From: Puniceicoccales bacterium
Lineage (GTDB): Bacteria; Verrucomicrobiota; Verrucomicrobiia; Opitutales; UBA953
Length of the DNA: 14,714 nt
Direction: 5' to 3'
NCBI GenBank assembly: GCA_031284845.1
Contig: JAITXH010000082.1
Span: 1 to 14,714 of the forward strand
The translations under genes were made by a program, and so were the position numbers. The notes beneath the pieces were generated by a model. It was not told where the DNA came from, did no database searches, and worked only from the letters and a program-made list of their open reading frames with translations. This document shows, one piece after another, positions 1 to 7,584 of this stretch. The stretch's first letter is position 1, and each line of letters starts with the position of its first letter.

Positions 1-976
<976 letters not shown>

Positions 977-1184
977 GCCTGCTTTCTCGCAGAAAATGGG
1001 CCGAAGGAAATGCAGAATTAAAAACGAAAAATTTAAAATGAAAAATTGTCACTTCTCGATTTACCACAATGGGTAATAAAATATTTTTGATTTTTGATTT
1101 TTGATTTTTAATTCACCGCCGCCGCGCCAGCTTGTCGCCGTGGGACATGCGCGGCGGGCCGAAGCGACGCAGGAAGTGGAGGCA
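977..1184. other. Intergenic region between ribBA and clpB, AT-rich with tandem repeats
   Basis: No convincing gene. It should hold the clpB promoter, read leftwards, but I could not pick a clear -35/-10 pair. The part nearest clpB (1020-1110) is very AT-rich. The part nearest ribBA (1113-1184) is GC-rich and stays open in the ribBA frame past its stop (see findings). Confidence 0.6.
1083..1110. repeat. Four tandem copies of a 7-bp unit ATTTTTG
   Basis: Units lie at 1083-1089, 1090-1096, 1097-1103 and 1104-1110; the last has its final G changed to A. They sit upstream of clpB in a low-complexity AT tract. They could act as an UP-like or curved element, or may simply be slippage-prone sequence. 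Confidence 0.85.
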
Positions 1185-1193
1185 TTACTCCAC
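1176..1193. other. Small hairpin whose loop holds the ribBA stop codon
   Basis: Perfect 6-bp stem GTGGAG (1176-1181) with CTCCAC (1188-1193) and a 6-nt loop containing the TAA of ribBA (1187-1185). No T-run follows on the minus strand, so it is not a classical intrinsic terminator. Confidence 0.5.
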
Positions 1194-2273
1194 GGGGACT
1201 TGTTCGATTAATTCCAGATCATGGCCTTCGATGCCCACCACTTTTCGCGCGTTATTGGAAAGCAATCGTATTTTCCGCAATCCAAGCGCAGCGAGCATCT
1301 GAGCGCCGACGCCGTAATCGCGCAAGTCGGCTGTCCCGGATGGCGGAATGCCTTCGGGGGAAGGTATGTTTTCCAAGGTGCTTTGGGGGCGTTCGATGTA
1401 GAGGAGCGCTCCGCGTCCGGCGTTGGCAATGGCGGTCATTGAGGCATGGATTGCTTTGTAGCCTCCCGTTCCATCCATGCGGAAGATATCGCCGAGAAGG
1501 TTTTCACTTTGCACGCGCACGAGTGCCGGCTCATTGCCGGATAATGCACCGAGCGTGAAGGCAAGATGGTGCCTGCCGTCCACCTTGCTGCGGAATACGT
1601 GCAGGGTGAAAGCGCCAAAGGCACACGGGAAAGGACGCTCGGCCACAAGCTCGACAAGTTTTTCACGACGCGAGCGATATTCGATGAGCTGCGCGATGGA
1701 TACCATTTTCAGGCCAAACTTTTTTTTGAATTCCAGCAGTTGCGGCAGACGTTGCACGGTGCCGTCGTCGTTGACCAACTCGCACAGCACTCCTGCGGGA
1801 TGCAGTCCTGCGAGAATGGCGAGATCCACTGCGGCCTCGGTGTGCCCGGCGCGCTCAAGAACTCCGCCCGGGCGGGCGCGCAATGGAAAAACATGGCCGG
1901 GCTGGACAAGCTGATCCGGCCTCGAATCGGGGTCGGCTATGACGCGGATGGCCCGGGTGCGGTCGGCGGCGCTGATGCCGGTGGTGACTCCCTGGGCGGC
2001 ATCCACGGTGACGGTGAAATCCGTGCGTTGTGCTTCTCGGTTTTGGGGCACCATGGGGCCGAGGCCGAGGCGGCGCAATTGAGCTTCCACGGTGGGCACG
2101 CAGATGATGCCGCTGCAATAGCGTATCATCGTGGTTATGGTTTCGGGCGTGGCTTTTTCGGCGGCCATGATGAGATCGCCTTCGTTTTCACGCTGTTCAT
2201 CGTCGGTGACAATGATGAGGCGTCCGGAAGCTATGTCTGCAACAGCGTCTTCAATAGTATCAAAAGGTGTCAT
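1185..2273 (-). CDS. ribBA: 3,4-dihydroxy-2-butanone 4-phosphate synthase fused to a degenerate GTP cyclohydrolase II domain (RibBA-like)
   Basis: The N-terminal RibB domain (about residues 1-200) converts ribulose 5-phosphate to 3,4-dihydroxy-2-butanone 4-phosphate for riboflavin synthesis. Its signature is intact: DDEQRENEGD at 24-33, TGISAADRTRAI from 98, GHVFPLRARPGG from 127 and RAGHTEAAVDL at 141-151. The C-terminal half (205-362) has the RibA fold signature at its end (RDYGVGAQML 318-327; LLSNNARKV from 337). The zinc region, normally SECLTGD followed by SLRCDCG, reads SENLLGD then RMDGTGG at 265-271, so all three cysteines are gone. The usual RQEGRGIG stretch reads ERPQSTLE. I infer that only RibB is catalytic. 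The start is ATG 2273-2271 with no SD. It is last in the minus-strand run, about 100 nt after the S41 protease gene, and may have its own promoter. The fold assignment is secure; loss of RibA activity is inference. Confidence 0.93.
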   Translation of the reverse strand: MTPFDTIEDAVADIASGRLIIVTDDEQRENEGDLIMAAEKATPETITTMIRYCSGIICVPTVEAQLRRLGLGPMVPQNREAQRTDFTVTVDAAQGVTTGISAADRTRAIRVIADPDSRPDQLVQPGHVFPLRARPGGVLERAGHTEAAVDLAILAGLHPAGVLCELVNDDGTVQRLPQLLEFKKKFGLKMVSIAQLIEYRSRREKLVELVAERPFPCAFGAFTLHVFRSKVDGRHHLAFTLGALSGNEPALVRVQSENLLGDIFRMDGTGGYKAIHASMTAIANAGRGALLYIERPQSTLENIPSPEGIPPSGTADLRDYGVGAQMLAALGLRKIRLLSNNARKVVGIEGHDLELIEQVPVE

Positions 2274-2374
2274 GTCTGCGCTTGAAGATGCTGAAATGCC
2301 GGGGCGCGGGAAGTTTTTTTGATTTTTCTTCGTCTGGTTTCTCCAAATGAGGGAGAGCAGCCTCGCTGGCGGCG

Positions 2375-3634
2375 TCAGTTAAAGGCGCTGAGCGCATCGC
2401 GTGCGGCGGCGAGCTGGGTGTCTTCCGGGGGGGGATGTCCATAGCGGAGTGCGAATTCATCTGCCCATCCCATATCGCGCCAAATATCCGCCAAGTTGAG
2501 CAAAATGCGCGTCTGCCGCTCCATCGGTTGATAGATGTCTGGCTGCACACCAACGCCTTGAATAGAACGTCCGCTCGGCAACAAGTAGCGTGCGGTGGTG
2601 ATCTTCAATCCATCGTTGTTGCCAAGATGATAGACGGTCTGCACGACACCTTTGCCGTGGGTGCTCTCGCCGATGATGAGGGCGCGTTTCAAATCCTGAA
2701 GCGCACCAGAGACGATTTCTGAGGCGCTCGCTGAATCGCGGTTCACAAGCACAGCGAGGGGCAGGTTAAGTGCGCACGGGGCTTTTGATGTGCGGTAAAC
2801 GTGGTTATCAGCGCGTTGGCGACCGCGGGATGTGGTCACGACGGTGTCCTTGGGACAAAACAAAGCAACGGTATCCACAGCAGCAGAAATAAGTCCGCCC
2901 GGGTTGTTGCGCAGGTCAAGCACGAGGCGTTTGGCTCCGGTCCCGGTCAACGCATTCAAAGCGTCCTGAATCTCCCCGGCGGTGCGGCTTCCGAATTGGG
3001 TGATTCGCAAATAGCCGGTGTCGTCATCCAGCATCCGTTTTTCGGATACGGTCGGCATGATGCTTTTGCGACGCTCCACTTCTTGAGTGAAGGGCGCTTT
3101 GGCGCTCCGGCGCCAGAGTTCCAGTTCCACCTTCGTCCCGGCAGCACCACGAACGTGCGTAATGACAGCCTCGATGTTAAGACCGGCAAGACTTACCCCG
3201 CCGGCTTTGAGTAGACGGTCTCCGGGTTGTAATCCGCCTGCGGCAGCGGCGCTACCGGGATGCACGCGGAGGATGGCAGGCAGGCCGTCAACTATTTGCA
3301 GGCTGACTCCTATGCCGACAAATGTCTGGCTGGTCTGTTGCTGGAACTCGTCGTAAGCCTCGGTGGCGAAGTATTCGCTGTAGGGATCAAGGCCGGAGGG
3401 GATGTTCTCAAGGGTGCGCACGGCGAGCTTGTCCTGGGAAACGGCATCAGCGTCCACGTAGTAGGCTCCTGTGATGCGCATGGCGTGGCCAACGCGCATC
3501 CATGCGGCGAGGAAGTCAGGGCTGAACCATCCCCGGAATGCGGGATCCATGAGCGCACCGGCTGCGATGTAAGCAAACATGCCGGCTGCGAGGCACAGAA
3601 AAAAAGTAAAGCAACTGCGTAGGCGTTTCCGCAT
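2375..3634 (-). CDS. S41 family C-terminal processing peptidase (CtpA/Prc-like) with PDZ domain
   Basis: Serine protease with a Ser/Lys dyad that clips C-termini of envelope proteins. Residues 7-27 form a hydrophobic signal or membrane anchor, placing the rest in the periplasm. A PDZ domain spans about 105-190 (GIGVSLQ; GLQPGDRLLKAGG at 134-146). The peptidase core follows, with VLDLRNNPGGL at 238-248, the nucleophile region NRDSASASEI (predicted catalytic S303) and GESTHGKG with predicted base K328, spaced 25 residues apart as in CtpB/D1P enzymes. At 419 residues the length is typical of the CtpA group. The ATG at 3634-3632 lies 7 nt after the acyltransferase stop, implying cotranscription. 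The stop is TGA. A second frame stays open across the 3' end (see findings). The substrate is unknown. Confidence 0.94.
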   Translation of the reverse strand: MRKRLRSCFTFFLCLAAGMFAYIAAGALMDPAFRGWFSPDFLAAWMRVGHAMRITGAYYVDADAVSQDKLAVRTLENIPSGLDPYSEYFATEAYDEFQQQTSQTFVGIGVSLQIVDGLPAILRVHPGSAAAAGGLQPGDRLLKAGGVSLAGLNIEAVITHVRGAAGTKVELELWRRSAKAPFTQEVERRKSIMPTVSEKRMLDDDTGYLRITQFGSRTAGEIQDALNALTGTGAKRLVLDLRNNPGGLISAAVDTVALFCPKDTVVTTSRGRQRADNHVYRTSKAPCALNLPLAVLVNRDSASASEIVSGALQDLKRALIIGESTHGKGVVQTVYHLGNNDGLKITTARYLLPSGRSIQGVGVQPDIYQPMERQTRILLNLADIWRDMGWADEFALRYGHPPPEDTQLAAARDALSAFN

Positions 3635-3641
3635 AATGCGC

Positions 3642-4403
3642 CTACTTTGTCACGCCAGTGTTGTTTGGCAAACGGGAAGGTTCTCTTGATTTTTTTTTCG
3701 GTGTCCAAGTGAATCCGGAATCGTCCGTGATCGCCATCAAGCGCAAGCGCAGGCGTTCGGAAAACTCCGCGTCGGGCAAGCTGCGATCTGGATCGTCCAG
3801 AGGGATGACATCCAAGTCCAAATCTACGCGGGAAAACGGCATCGGGAGATAAAAACCGTCCCAGCTTGCCAGACGGTGTGCGCGATGAAAACGCAGCCCT
3901 GCCAGCACAATCGGGCGCTCTAATTCCACAGCCAGCCTGGCAACACCAGACTTCCAATCGTAACACGGCCCGCGCGGCCCGTCTGGTGTGACGCCAACAT
4001 CTTCTTCTGCGCGCAGCCGGCGTGCGATTTCCAGCATAGCCTGTCCGCCTCGCCAACTGCTCGACCCGCGAATGGCTCCTACGCCAAGCAGCCGGAAAAA
4101 TGCGGACAACCAAGCACCATCTTTACTCGCGCTAACTAGTCCGTTCATGGGCACCACTCCATTGAAGCGCCGCCGCAGTTCGTTGGAGAGCAACAGCCGG
4201 TTGTGCCAAAAGATAACCAGGCGCCCTGCACCCGCCGCCCTGAATGCCCCGTGCTTATCGGGTGCAAGACGGATGCGCAACGTCATCAACCAAACGCGCA
4301 GCAAACACACAACGGGGAAAAGTGCCGGATACATCCACCACCGCACATCCCTCACTTGCCGCTTCGCGGTGCCCGTCGAGCCGGATGTTGGAGAAATCGC
4401 CAT
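3642..4403 (-). CDS. DUF374 lysophospholipid acyltransferase-type protein (possible lipid A secondary acyltransferase, LpxJ-like)
   Basis: Member of the LPLAT superfamily that transfers acyl chains from acyl-ACP or acyl-CoA to lipid acceptors at the inner membrane. DUF374 signatures visible are WHN at 66-68, RGSSS at 112-116 and TPDGPRGP at 139-146. A hydrophobic segment at about 24-42 probably anchors the protein. The 253-residue length suits the family. In some epsilonproteobacteria a DUF374 protein, LpxJ, is the lipid A secondary acyltransferase, so a role in lipid A is reasonable but unproven here. The start is ATG 4403-4401, 10 nt after the Nudix stop; the end is 7 nt before the protease start, so it sits inside a tight operon. 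The C-terminal 20 residues are basic and look disordered. No SD is seen. Confidence 0.88.
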   Translation of the reverse strand: MAISPTSGSTGTAKRQVRDVRWWMYPALFPVVCLLRVWLMTLRIRLAPDKHGAFRAAGAGRLVIFWHNRLLLSNELRRRFNGVVPMNGLVSASKDGAWLSAFFRLLGVGAIRGSSSWRGGQAMLEIARRLRAEEDVGVTPDGPRGPCYDWKSGVARLAVELERPIVLAGLRFHRAHRLASWDGFYLPMPFSRVDLDLDVIPLDDPDRSLPDAEFSERLRLRLMAITDDSGFTWTPKKKSREPSRLPNNTGVTK

Positions 4404-4433
4404 ATGCGGAAAATTAGCCGTCTATGCGGAAAA
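4403..4433. repeat. 11-bp direct repeat TATGCGGAAAA across the Nudix/acyltransferase junction
   Basis: Copies at 4403-4413 and 4423-4433, 20 bp start to start. The first copy abuts the acyltransferase start codon; the second lies in the last codons of the Nudix gene. Could be chance or a small duplication. Confidence 0.7.
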
Positions 4434-4935
4434 GTTTCCACAAGTGATGAAACGAGGGCGCGAAGACCTGAGGTTCCGCAGTCAACCATGCATCCACCTC
4501 TGGCACCGACACAGACAGCCCGGCGGAAATTTCCAGCGGATTGGGCCGCAATGCGCCTTCCCAGTTCAGCCGGTAAACTTGAATAAACTCCCAACCCGTG
4601 TCAGCGCATGGCCCGCTTTTGAACAAAAAGCTCACACGAGCGGCAGCCTCCGCCGGGATACCCAGTTCTTCGCCTAACTCGCGCACGGCGGCGGCATCGT
4701 AGCTTTCTCCGGTATCAACATGCCCCGCGCACGACGCCGTGAACAAACCGGGGCAGGTGTCCTTGTATTGAGAGCGCTGCTGGAGATAAAGCCGTCCAGT
4801 TGCGTCGAATACCAATACATGCACGGCACGGTGCAACAAGGCACGGCGATGAACTTCCGCCCGCGTCTCCTGCCCGACGACGCGATCACAGATGTCCACC
4901 ACGTCAAAAATCTCATATGGGGACTGTGCCTGCAT
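4414..4935 (-). CDS. Nudix hydrolase of the Idi/YfcD type
   Basis: Mg-dependent hydrolase or isomerase family acting on nucleoside- or prenyl-diphosphate-like substrates. A perfect Nudix box (G-x5-E-x7-REL-x-EE-x-GI) lies at residues 71-93. It is preceded by the layout typical of Idi/YfcD-type proteins: FDVVD near residue 10, EVHRRALLHRAVHVLVF at 27-43 and LQQRSQYKDTCPG at 51-63. The cysteine and SHP motif of true type I IPP isomerase is replaced by SCAGHV, so isomerase activity is doubtful. The chosen start is ATG 4935, giving 173 residues and no overlap with hpnH. An in-frame ATG at 4974 would overlap the hpnH 3' end by 11 nt and is possible. Position directly after hpnH suggests a link to isoprenoid or hopanoid metabolism, which is inference. 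The substrate cannot be read from sequence. Confidence 0.88.
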   Translation of the reverse strand: MQAQSPYEIFDVVDICDRVVGQETRAEVHRRALLHRAVHVLVFDATGRLYLQQRSQYKDTCPGLFTASCAGHVDTGESYDAAAVRELGEELGIPAEAAARVSFLFKSGPCADTGWEFIQVYRLNWEGALRPNPLEISAGLSVSVPEVDAWLTAEPQVFAPSFHHLWKLFRIDG

Positions 4936-4963
4936 CGTTGGAACAAAGTGAGAGAGGGTTGCC

Positions 4964-6082
4964 TCACCGCGCATCGCTGCCGGCACACGCACAAGCCTTT
5001 TCGGACTCCTGATGCGCGTGCTCTTGGGCAGGAAGCGTAGGCATGGGCGAATCCGGGTCTTCGCCGTTGAAATCATAATTGTGCCGTTCCGCCGAGAAAT
5101 GCCTGAAAACTCCACCCACAGTGAAGGTGTCGCGCACAGAAGATGGCTCAAACCCGCAATGCACCATACAGTTGCGACAGCGTGGTTCGCCACTTTGCCT
5201 GCCGTATTTTTCCCATTCTGTGGCTTCCAATAGTTCCTTGAACGTGCGCACATAGCCGTCGGAAAGCAGGTAACACGGTTTTTGCCAGCCGAAGACATTG
5301 TAGGTCGGCGTGCCCCAAGGGGTGCAATCGTAATCGCGTTTGCCTTGCAGGAATGCCACGAAATTGGGCGACAAATTCAGCTTCCAACTTTTTTTGCCGC
5401 GAGAAAATATTTTTTTGAAAAGCAAAATAGTGCGCTCCCTGCTCAAAAATATCTCCTGCGAGGGTGCCTTCGGATAAGCATACCCCGGCGAAAGCATCAG
5501 ATCGTCCACGCCGAGAGCCATCATCTCGTCAAAAAACAGGCGGACACGGCGCGGATCGGCTGAATTGAAAAGGGTGGTGTTTGTGGCCACGCGAAAGCCT
5601 AGATTTACAGCCTTGGCAATGGCTTCCCGGGCGATTTTGAACGTCCCGTTGCGCGCCACAGCATGGTCATGCTCCTGCTCAAGACCATCCATGTGGACGG
5701 AAAGCGTCAATTGCTTGTGAGGCTTGAAAGAATCTATCTTTCGCGCCAGCAACAATGCGTTTGTGCAAAGGTAAATGTAGCGACCCTGTTTGATGAGGCC
5801 ATCCACGATTTCAGTGATTTCCGGGTGCAGAAGCGGCTCACCGCCGGCGATAGAGACCATCGGAGCGCCACATTCTTCGGCGGCTGCAAGCGCCTGAGCC
5901 GGAGTGATGCGCTTTTTGAGAATGTGATCAGGGTATTGGATCTTGCCACAACCCTCACAGGTAAGATTACACCGGAAAAGCGGCTCCAGCATAAGCACAA
6001 GCGGATAACGTTGCTGCCCTTGCAGCTTTTTGCCGATGACATAAGATGCCACCTTGAACATTTGCGAGATTGGGACTCCCAT
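4964..6082 (-). CDS. hpnH: Adenosyl-hopene transferase HpnH (radical SAM)
   Basis: Radical SAM enzyme that adds the 5'-deoxyadenosyl group to diploptene, the first step in making the side chain of C35 hopanoids. The radical SAM cluster motif CNLTCEGC gives C38, C42 and C45. GGEP is at 80-83 and NTTLF follows further on. The HpnH-type C-terminal part shows CTPWGTPTYNVFGWQKPCYLL and CRNCMVHCGFE, cysteine-rich as in the family. I chose ATG 6082 because MGVPISQ...VASYV matches the usual HpnH N-terminus; a longer reading to 6184 adds 34 unlike residues. That gives 372 residues, of normal size. It is first in the minus-strand run, and the Nudix gene begins within 30 nt of its stop. The start is preceded by CCTCCTTTTTC rather than an SD (see findings). 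No squalene-hopene cyclase gene is in the window. Confidence 0.95.
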   Translation of the reverse strand: MGVPISQMFKVASYVIGKKLQGQQRYPLVLMLEPLFRCNLTCEGCGKIQYPDHILKKRITPAQALAAAEECGAPMVSIAGGEPLLHPEITEIVDGLIKQGRYIYLCTNALLLARKIDSFKPHKQLTLSVHMDGLEQEHDHAVARNGTFKIAREAIAKAVNLGFRVATNTTLFNSADPRRVRLFFDEMMALGVDDLMLSPGYAYPKAPSQEIFLSRERTILLFKKIFSRGKKSWKLNLSPNFVAFLQGKRDYDCTPWGTPTYNVFGWQKPCYLLSDGYVRTFKELLEATEWEKYGRQSGEPRCRNCMVHCGFEPSSVRDTFTVGGVFRHFSAERHNYDFNGEDPDSPMPTLPAQEHAHQESEKACACAGSDAR

Positions 6083-6094
6083 GAAAAAGGAGGC

Positions 6095-6123
6095 AAAGTC
6101 AGCAAAAGCGGCGGCACTGTCAA
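6095..6123 (-). promoter_or_regulatory. Weak candidate promoter for hpnH
   Basis: A perfect -35 TTGACA (minus strand, 6123-6118) is followed at 17 bp by GACTTT (6100-6095), a poor -10. Transcription would begin only about 6 nt before the hpnH ATG. Low confidence because of the -10. Confidence 0.25.
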
Positions 6124-6143
6124 GCAGGGTGTTCGGGCATAAT
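6117..6143 (+). promoter_or_regulatory. Candidate promoter for rpsU
   Basis: -10 CATAAT at 6138-6143 matches 5 of 6. The best -35 is CTGTCA at 6117-6122 (4 of 6) with a short 15-bp spacer. It overlaps the divergent TTGACA on the other strand, so the two promoters could compete. The predicted start is near 6150, leaving a leader of about 78 nt. Confidence 0.3.
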
Positions 6144-6227
6144 GGAAAATTCAATGGTGAAATAATCATTGACGCCGCAGGCAACCGCGCTTTGATGCGC
6201 CTCCTTTTTCATAAGCAAAACACCAAC

Positions 6228-6428
6228 ATGCCCGTAGAAATCAAGATCCGCAAAGGCGAAACCATGGACAAGGCGATTCGTCGCCTGAAGAAGAAACTGG
6301 AACGCGAAAGCATCATCAAAGATGTGCGCGCTAAGCGCTACTTTGAGAAGCCGTGCGAAGTGCGCCGCCGTAAAAAGAAAGTGCAAGCATTCAGTAACAT
6401 GCTTCGCCAGCGTTACGAGAATATGTGA
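6228..6428 (+). CDS. rpsU: 30S ribosomal protein bS21
   Basis: Small-subunit ribosomal protein that sits near the platform and the 3' end of 16S rRNA and takes part in translation initiation. The 66 residues begin MPVEIKIRKGETMDKAIRRLK, the standard S21 start, and continue with the basic VRAKRYFEKPCEVRRRKKK region. Length and charge are typical. An in-frame extension upstream reaches 6054 without a stop, but its residues are unlike S21, so ATG 6228 is preferred. There is no SD before the start; the leader instead has CCTCCTTTTTC 18-28 nt upstream. It is divergent from hpnH and monocistronic, ending in a hairpin. Confidence 0.95.
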   Translation: MPVEIKIRKGETMDKAIRRLKKKLERESIIKDVRAKRYFEKPCEVRRRKKKVQAFSNMLRQRYENM

Positions 6429-6457
6429 TTTTGCGCCCTGCCCTACTTCCTTTTTTC

Positions 6458-6497
6458 GCCCCGCCATTTCATTAAGAATGAAACAGGCGGGGTCTTT
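6458..6497 (+). terminator. Intrinsic terminator of rpsU
   Basis: Stem CCCCGCC (6459-6465) with GGCGGGG (6486-6492), and an inner stem TTTCATT (6467-6473) with AATGAAA (6477-6483) around an AAG loop. A short T-rich tail (TCTTTGTATT) follows. It lies 30 nt after rpsU and before the convergent end of the transposase gene. Confidence 0.8.
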
Positions 6498-6513
6498 GTA
6501 TTGTGGGCACAGC

Positions 6514-7509
6514 TCATTTCGCCCTGCGCATGGCGAACATTTCCGACCACTCAGCAATAGATTCCTGGTGGAATGAATGAGGGCGCATTCTTTTTCGCCT
6601 TCGTGTGATTCGTTGATATTCTGAGAGGTGTTCTTTTACAAATTGTTCTCCACCAATTACAGCACCTCGAGTAAACCAGGAAACGCGCAGGCGCAATTTT
6701 TCCCACGGCGACAGTTTTCCTCCTGCTTTTTCTACCTTTGCCAGTGCATCGAGTGAGATTTTCGCGTCCTTCCCGCCATTTGCCTTGGGAGCCGCTCCTT
6801 TTCCGAAAAGCGCAACCCGGTAAACGCTTAAAAGCATCTCGTCGCTGAGGCATTCTGCGCCCTCCATGGCATGCCGCAACCCACTGAGCACAGGTCCGCC
6901 CCTTGCCACGGCTTCCCCGTAACCGCACCAGCGGTAATCTTTCGGATCTTGCACAATACCTGCGCGCACAGGATTCAAGTCAATGTAAGCGGCCACGGTT
7001 TTCAGCGCGAAGTGCCCCTTCCCCTCAACGATTATGCTCGTATAGCGTTCGGCCCACAGCGTGCCAAAGCGCTCGTGTGTTCGATTGAACCATATTGAAA
7101 AGCGCTGTTTGAGCGTCTTCATGAAACTAGACAAATCCCCCATCCGCGAGAGCAGTTGTTGGCGCAGCTTTTGAGCGTCGGGCGCATTGGCTTTGAGCAT
7201 AGCTTCCAGTATCTCGATTTGGGCTGTCGCGTATTTTGATGGTTTGGGGTGGAGCACCCTATACCGCCGAACCAATTCTGCATCAGACACATCATCTTTT
7301 GGCAAAATACGCACGAGCAAATGAAAATGATTAGACATGATAGCGTAGGTGATGATTTCGACCCCGCAGAATTCAGCAACCTGATGCAAATGATTGCTGA
7401 GCATTTCTTTTTCGGGAGCGTTGAACAGACGTTCGCCGTTCACGGTTCGAGAGATACAATGGTAAACGGCGGCGGAGTGTTTTGACTTAAAGCGGCGCGG
7501 ATGGGACAT
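6514..7509 (-). CDS. REP-associated-type Y1 (HUH) transposase with C-terminal extension
   Basis: Single-strand DNA transposase of the IS200/REP-associated tyrosine transposase (RAYT) kind. The HUH metal site is H61-F-H63 within IMSNHFHLLV. The predicted catalytic tyrosine is Y175 in AAYIDLNPVRAG, the place corresponding to the DYIYINPVKHG segment of the E. coli RAYT. The RFSIWFNRTHERFGTLWAERY stretch (136-156) is also family-typical. The first 200 residues cover the domain; about 130 more follow, with FTRGAVIGGEQFVKEHL at 279-295 and a very basic ITRRRKRMRP tail that may bind DNA. The ATG at 7509-7507 has no SD. It is a stand-alone gene between rpsU and hflX: I saw no terminal inverted repeats, no target duplication and no REP palindrome array beside it, which favours a domesticated RAYT over an active insertion sequence. 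Confidence 0.88.
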   Translation of the reverse strand: MSHPRRFKSKHSAAVYHCISRTVNGERLFNAPEKEMLSNHLHQVAEFCGVEIITYAIMSNHFHLLVRILPKDDVSDAELVRRYRVLHPKPSKYATAQIEILEAMLKANAPDAQKLRQQLLSRMGDLSSFMKTLKQRFSIWFNRTHERFGTLWAERYTSIIVEGKGHFALKTVAAYIDLNPVRAGIVQDPKDYRWCGYGEAVARGGPVLSGLRHAMEGAECLSDEMLLSVYRVALFGKGAAPKANGGKDAKISLDALAKVEKAGGKLSPWEKLRLRVSWFTRGAVIGGEQFVKEHLSEYQRITRRRKRMRPHSFHQESIAEWSEMFAMRRAK

Positions 7510-7516
7510 GTCGCGA

Positions 7517-7545
7517 AATCTCGTTTAATGATTTCTTTTTGTCAA
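7517..7545 (-). promoter_or_regulatory. Weak candidate promoter for the transposase gene
   Basis: -35 TTGACA at 7545-7540 (perfect), 17-bp spacer, then GAGATT at 7522-7517 (3 of 6). It would give a very short leader before the ATG at 7509. Low confidence. Confidence 0.25.
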
Positions 7546-7584
7546 TAAAAATATGCCTGGCAAATTTTATAAATCTACGTTGCA

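Larger units (their letters stand above)
6081..6212. repeat. 14-bp perfect inverted repeat bounding the hpnH/rpsU intergenic region
   Basis: Arms ATGAAAAAGGAGGC (6081-6094) and GCCTCCTTTTTCAT (6199-6212) are exact reverse complements with 104 bp between them. In mRNA sense each divergent gene carries GCCTCCTTTTTCAT upstream of its start. It runs into the ATG of hpnH and ends 15 nt before the ATG of rpsU. Confidence 0.9.

Noticed and set aside
1566..2285. 239-codon plus-strand open frame opposite ribBA
   Set aside because: Shadow of ribBA; low-complexity Gly/Ala/Asp composition and no motif.
4936..5298. Longer N-terminus for the Nudix gene up to 5298
   Set aside because: Would overlap hpnH by over 300 nt and the added residues are not Nudix-like.
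6083..6184. Longer N-terminus for hpnH up to 6184
   Set aside because: The extra 34 residues are not HpnH-like; MGVPISQ at 6082 matches the usual family start.
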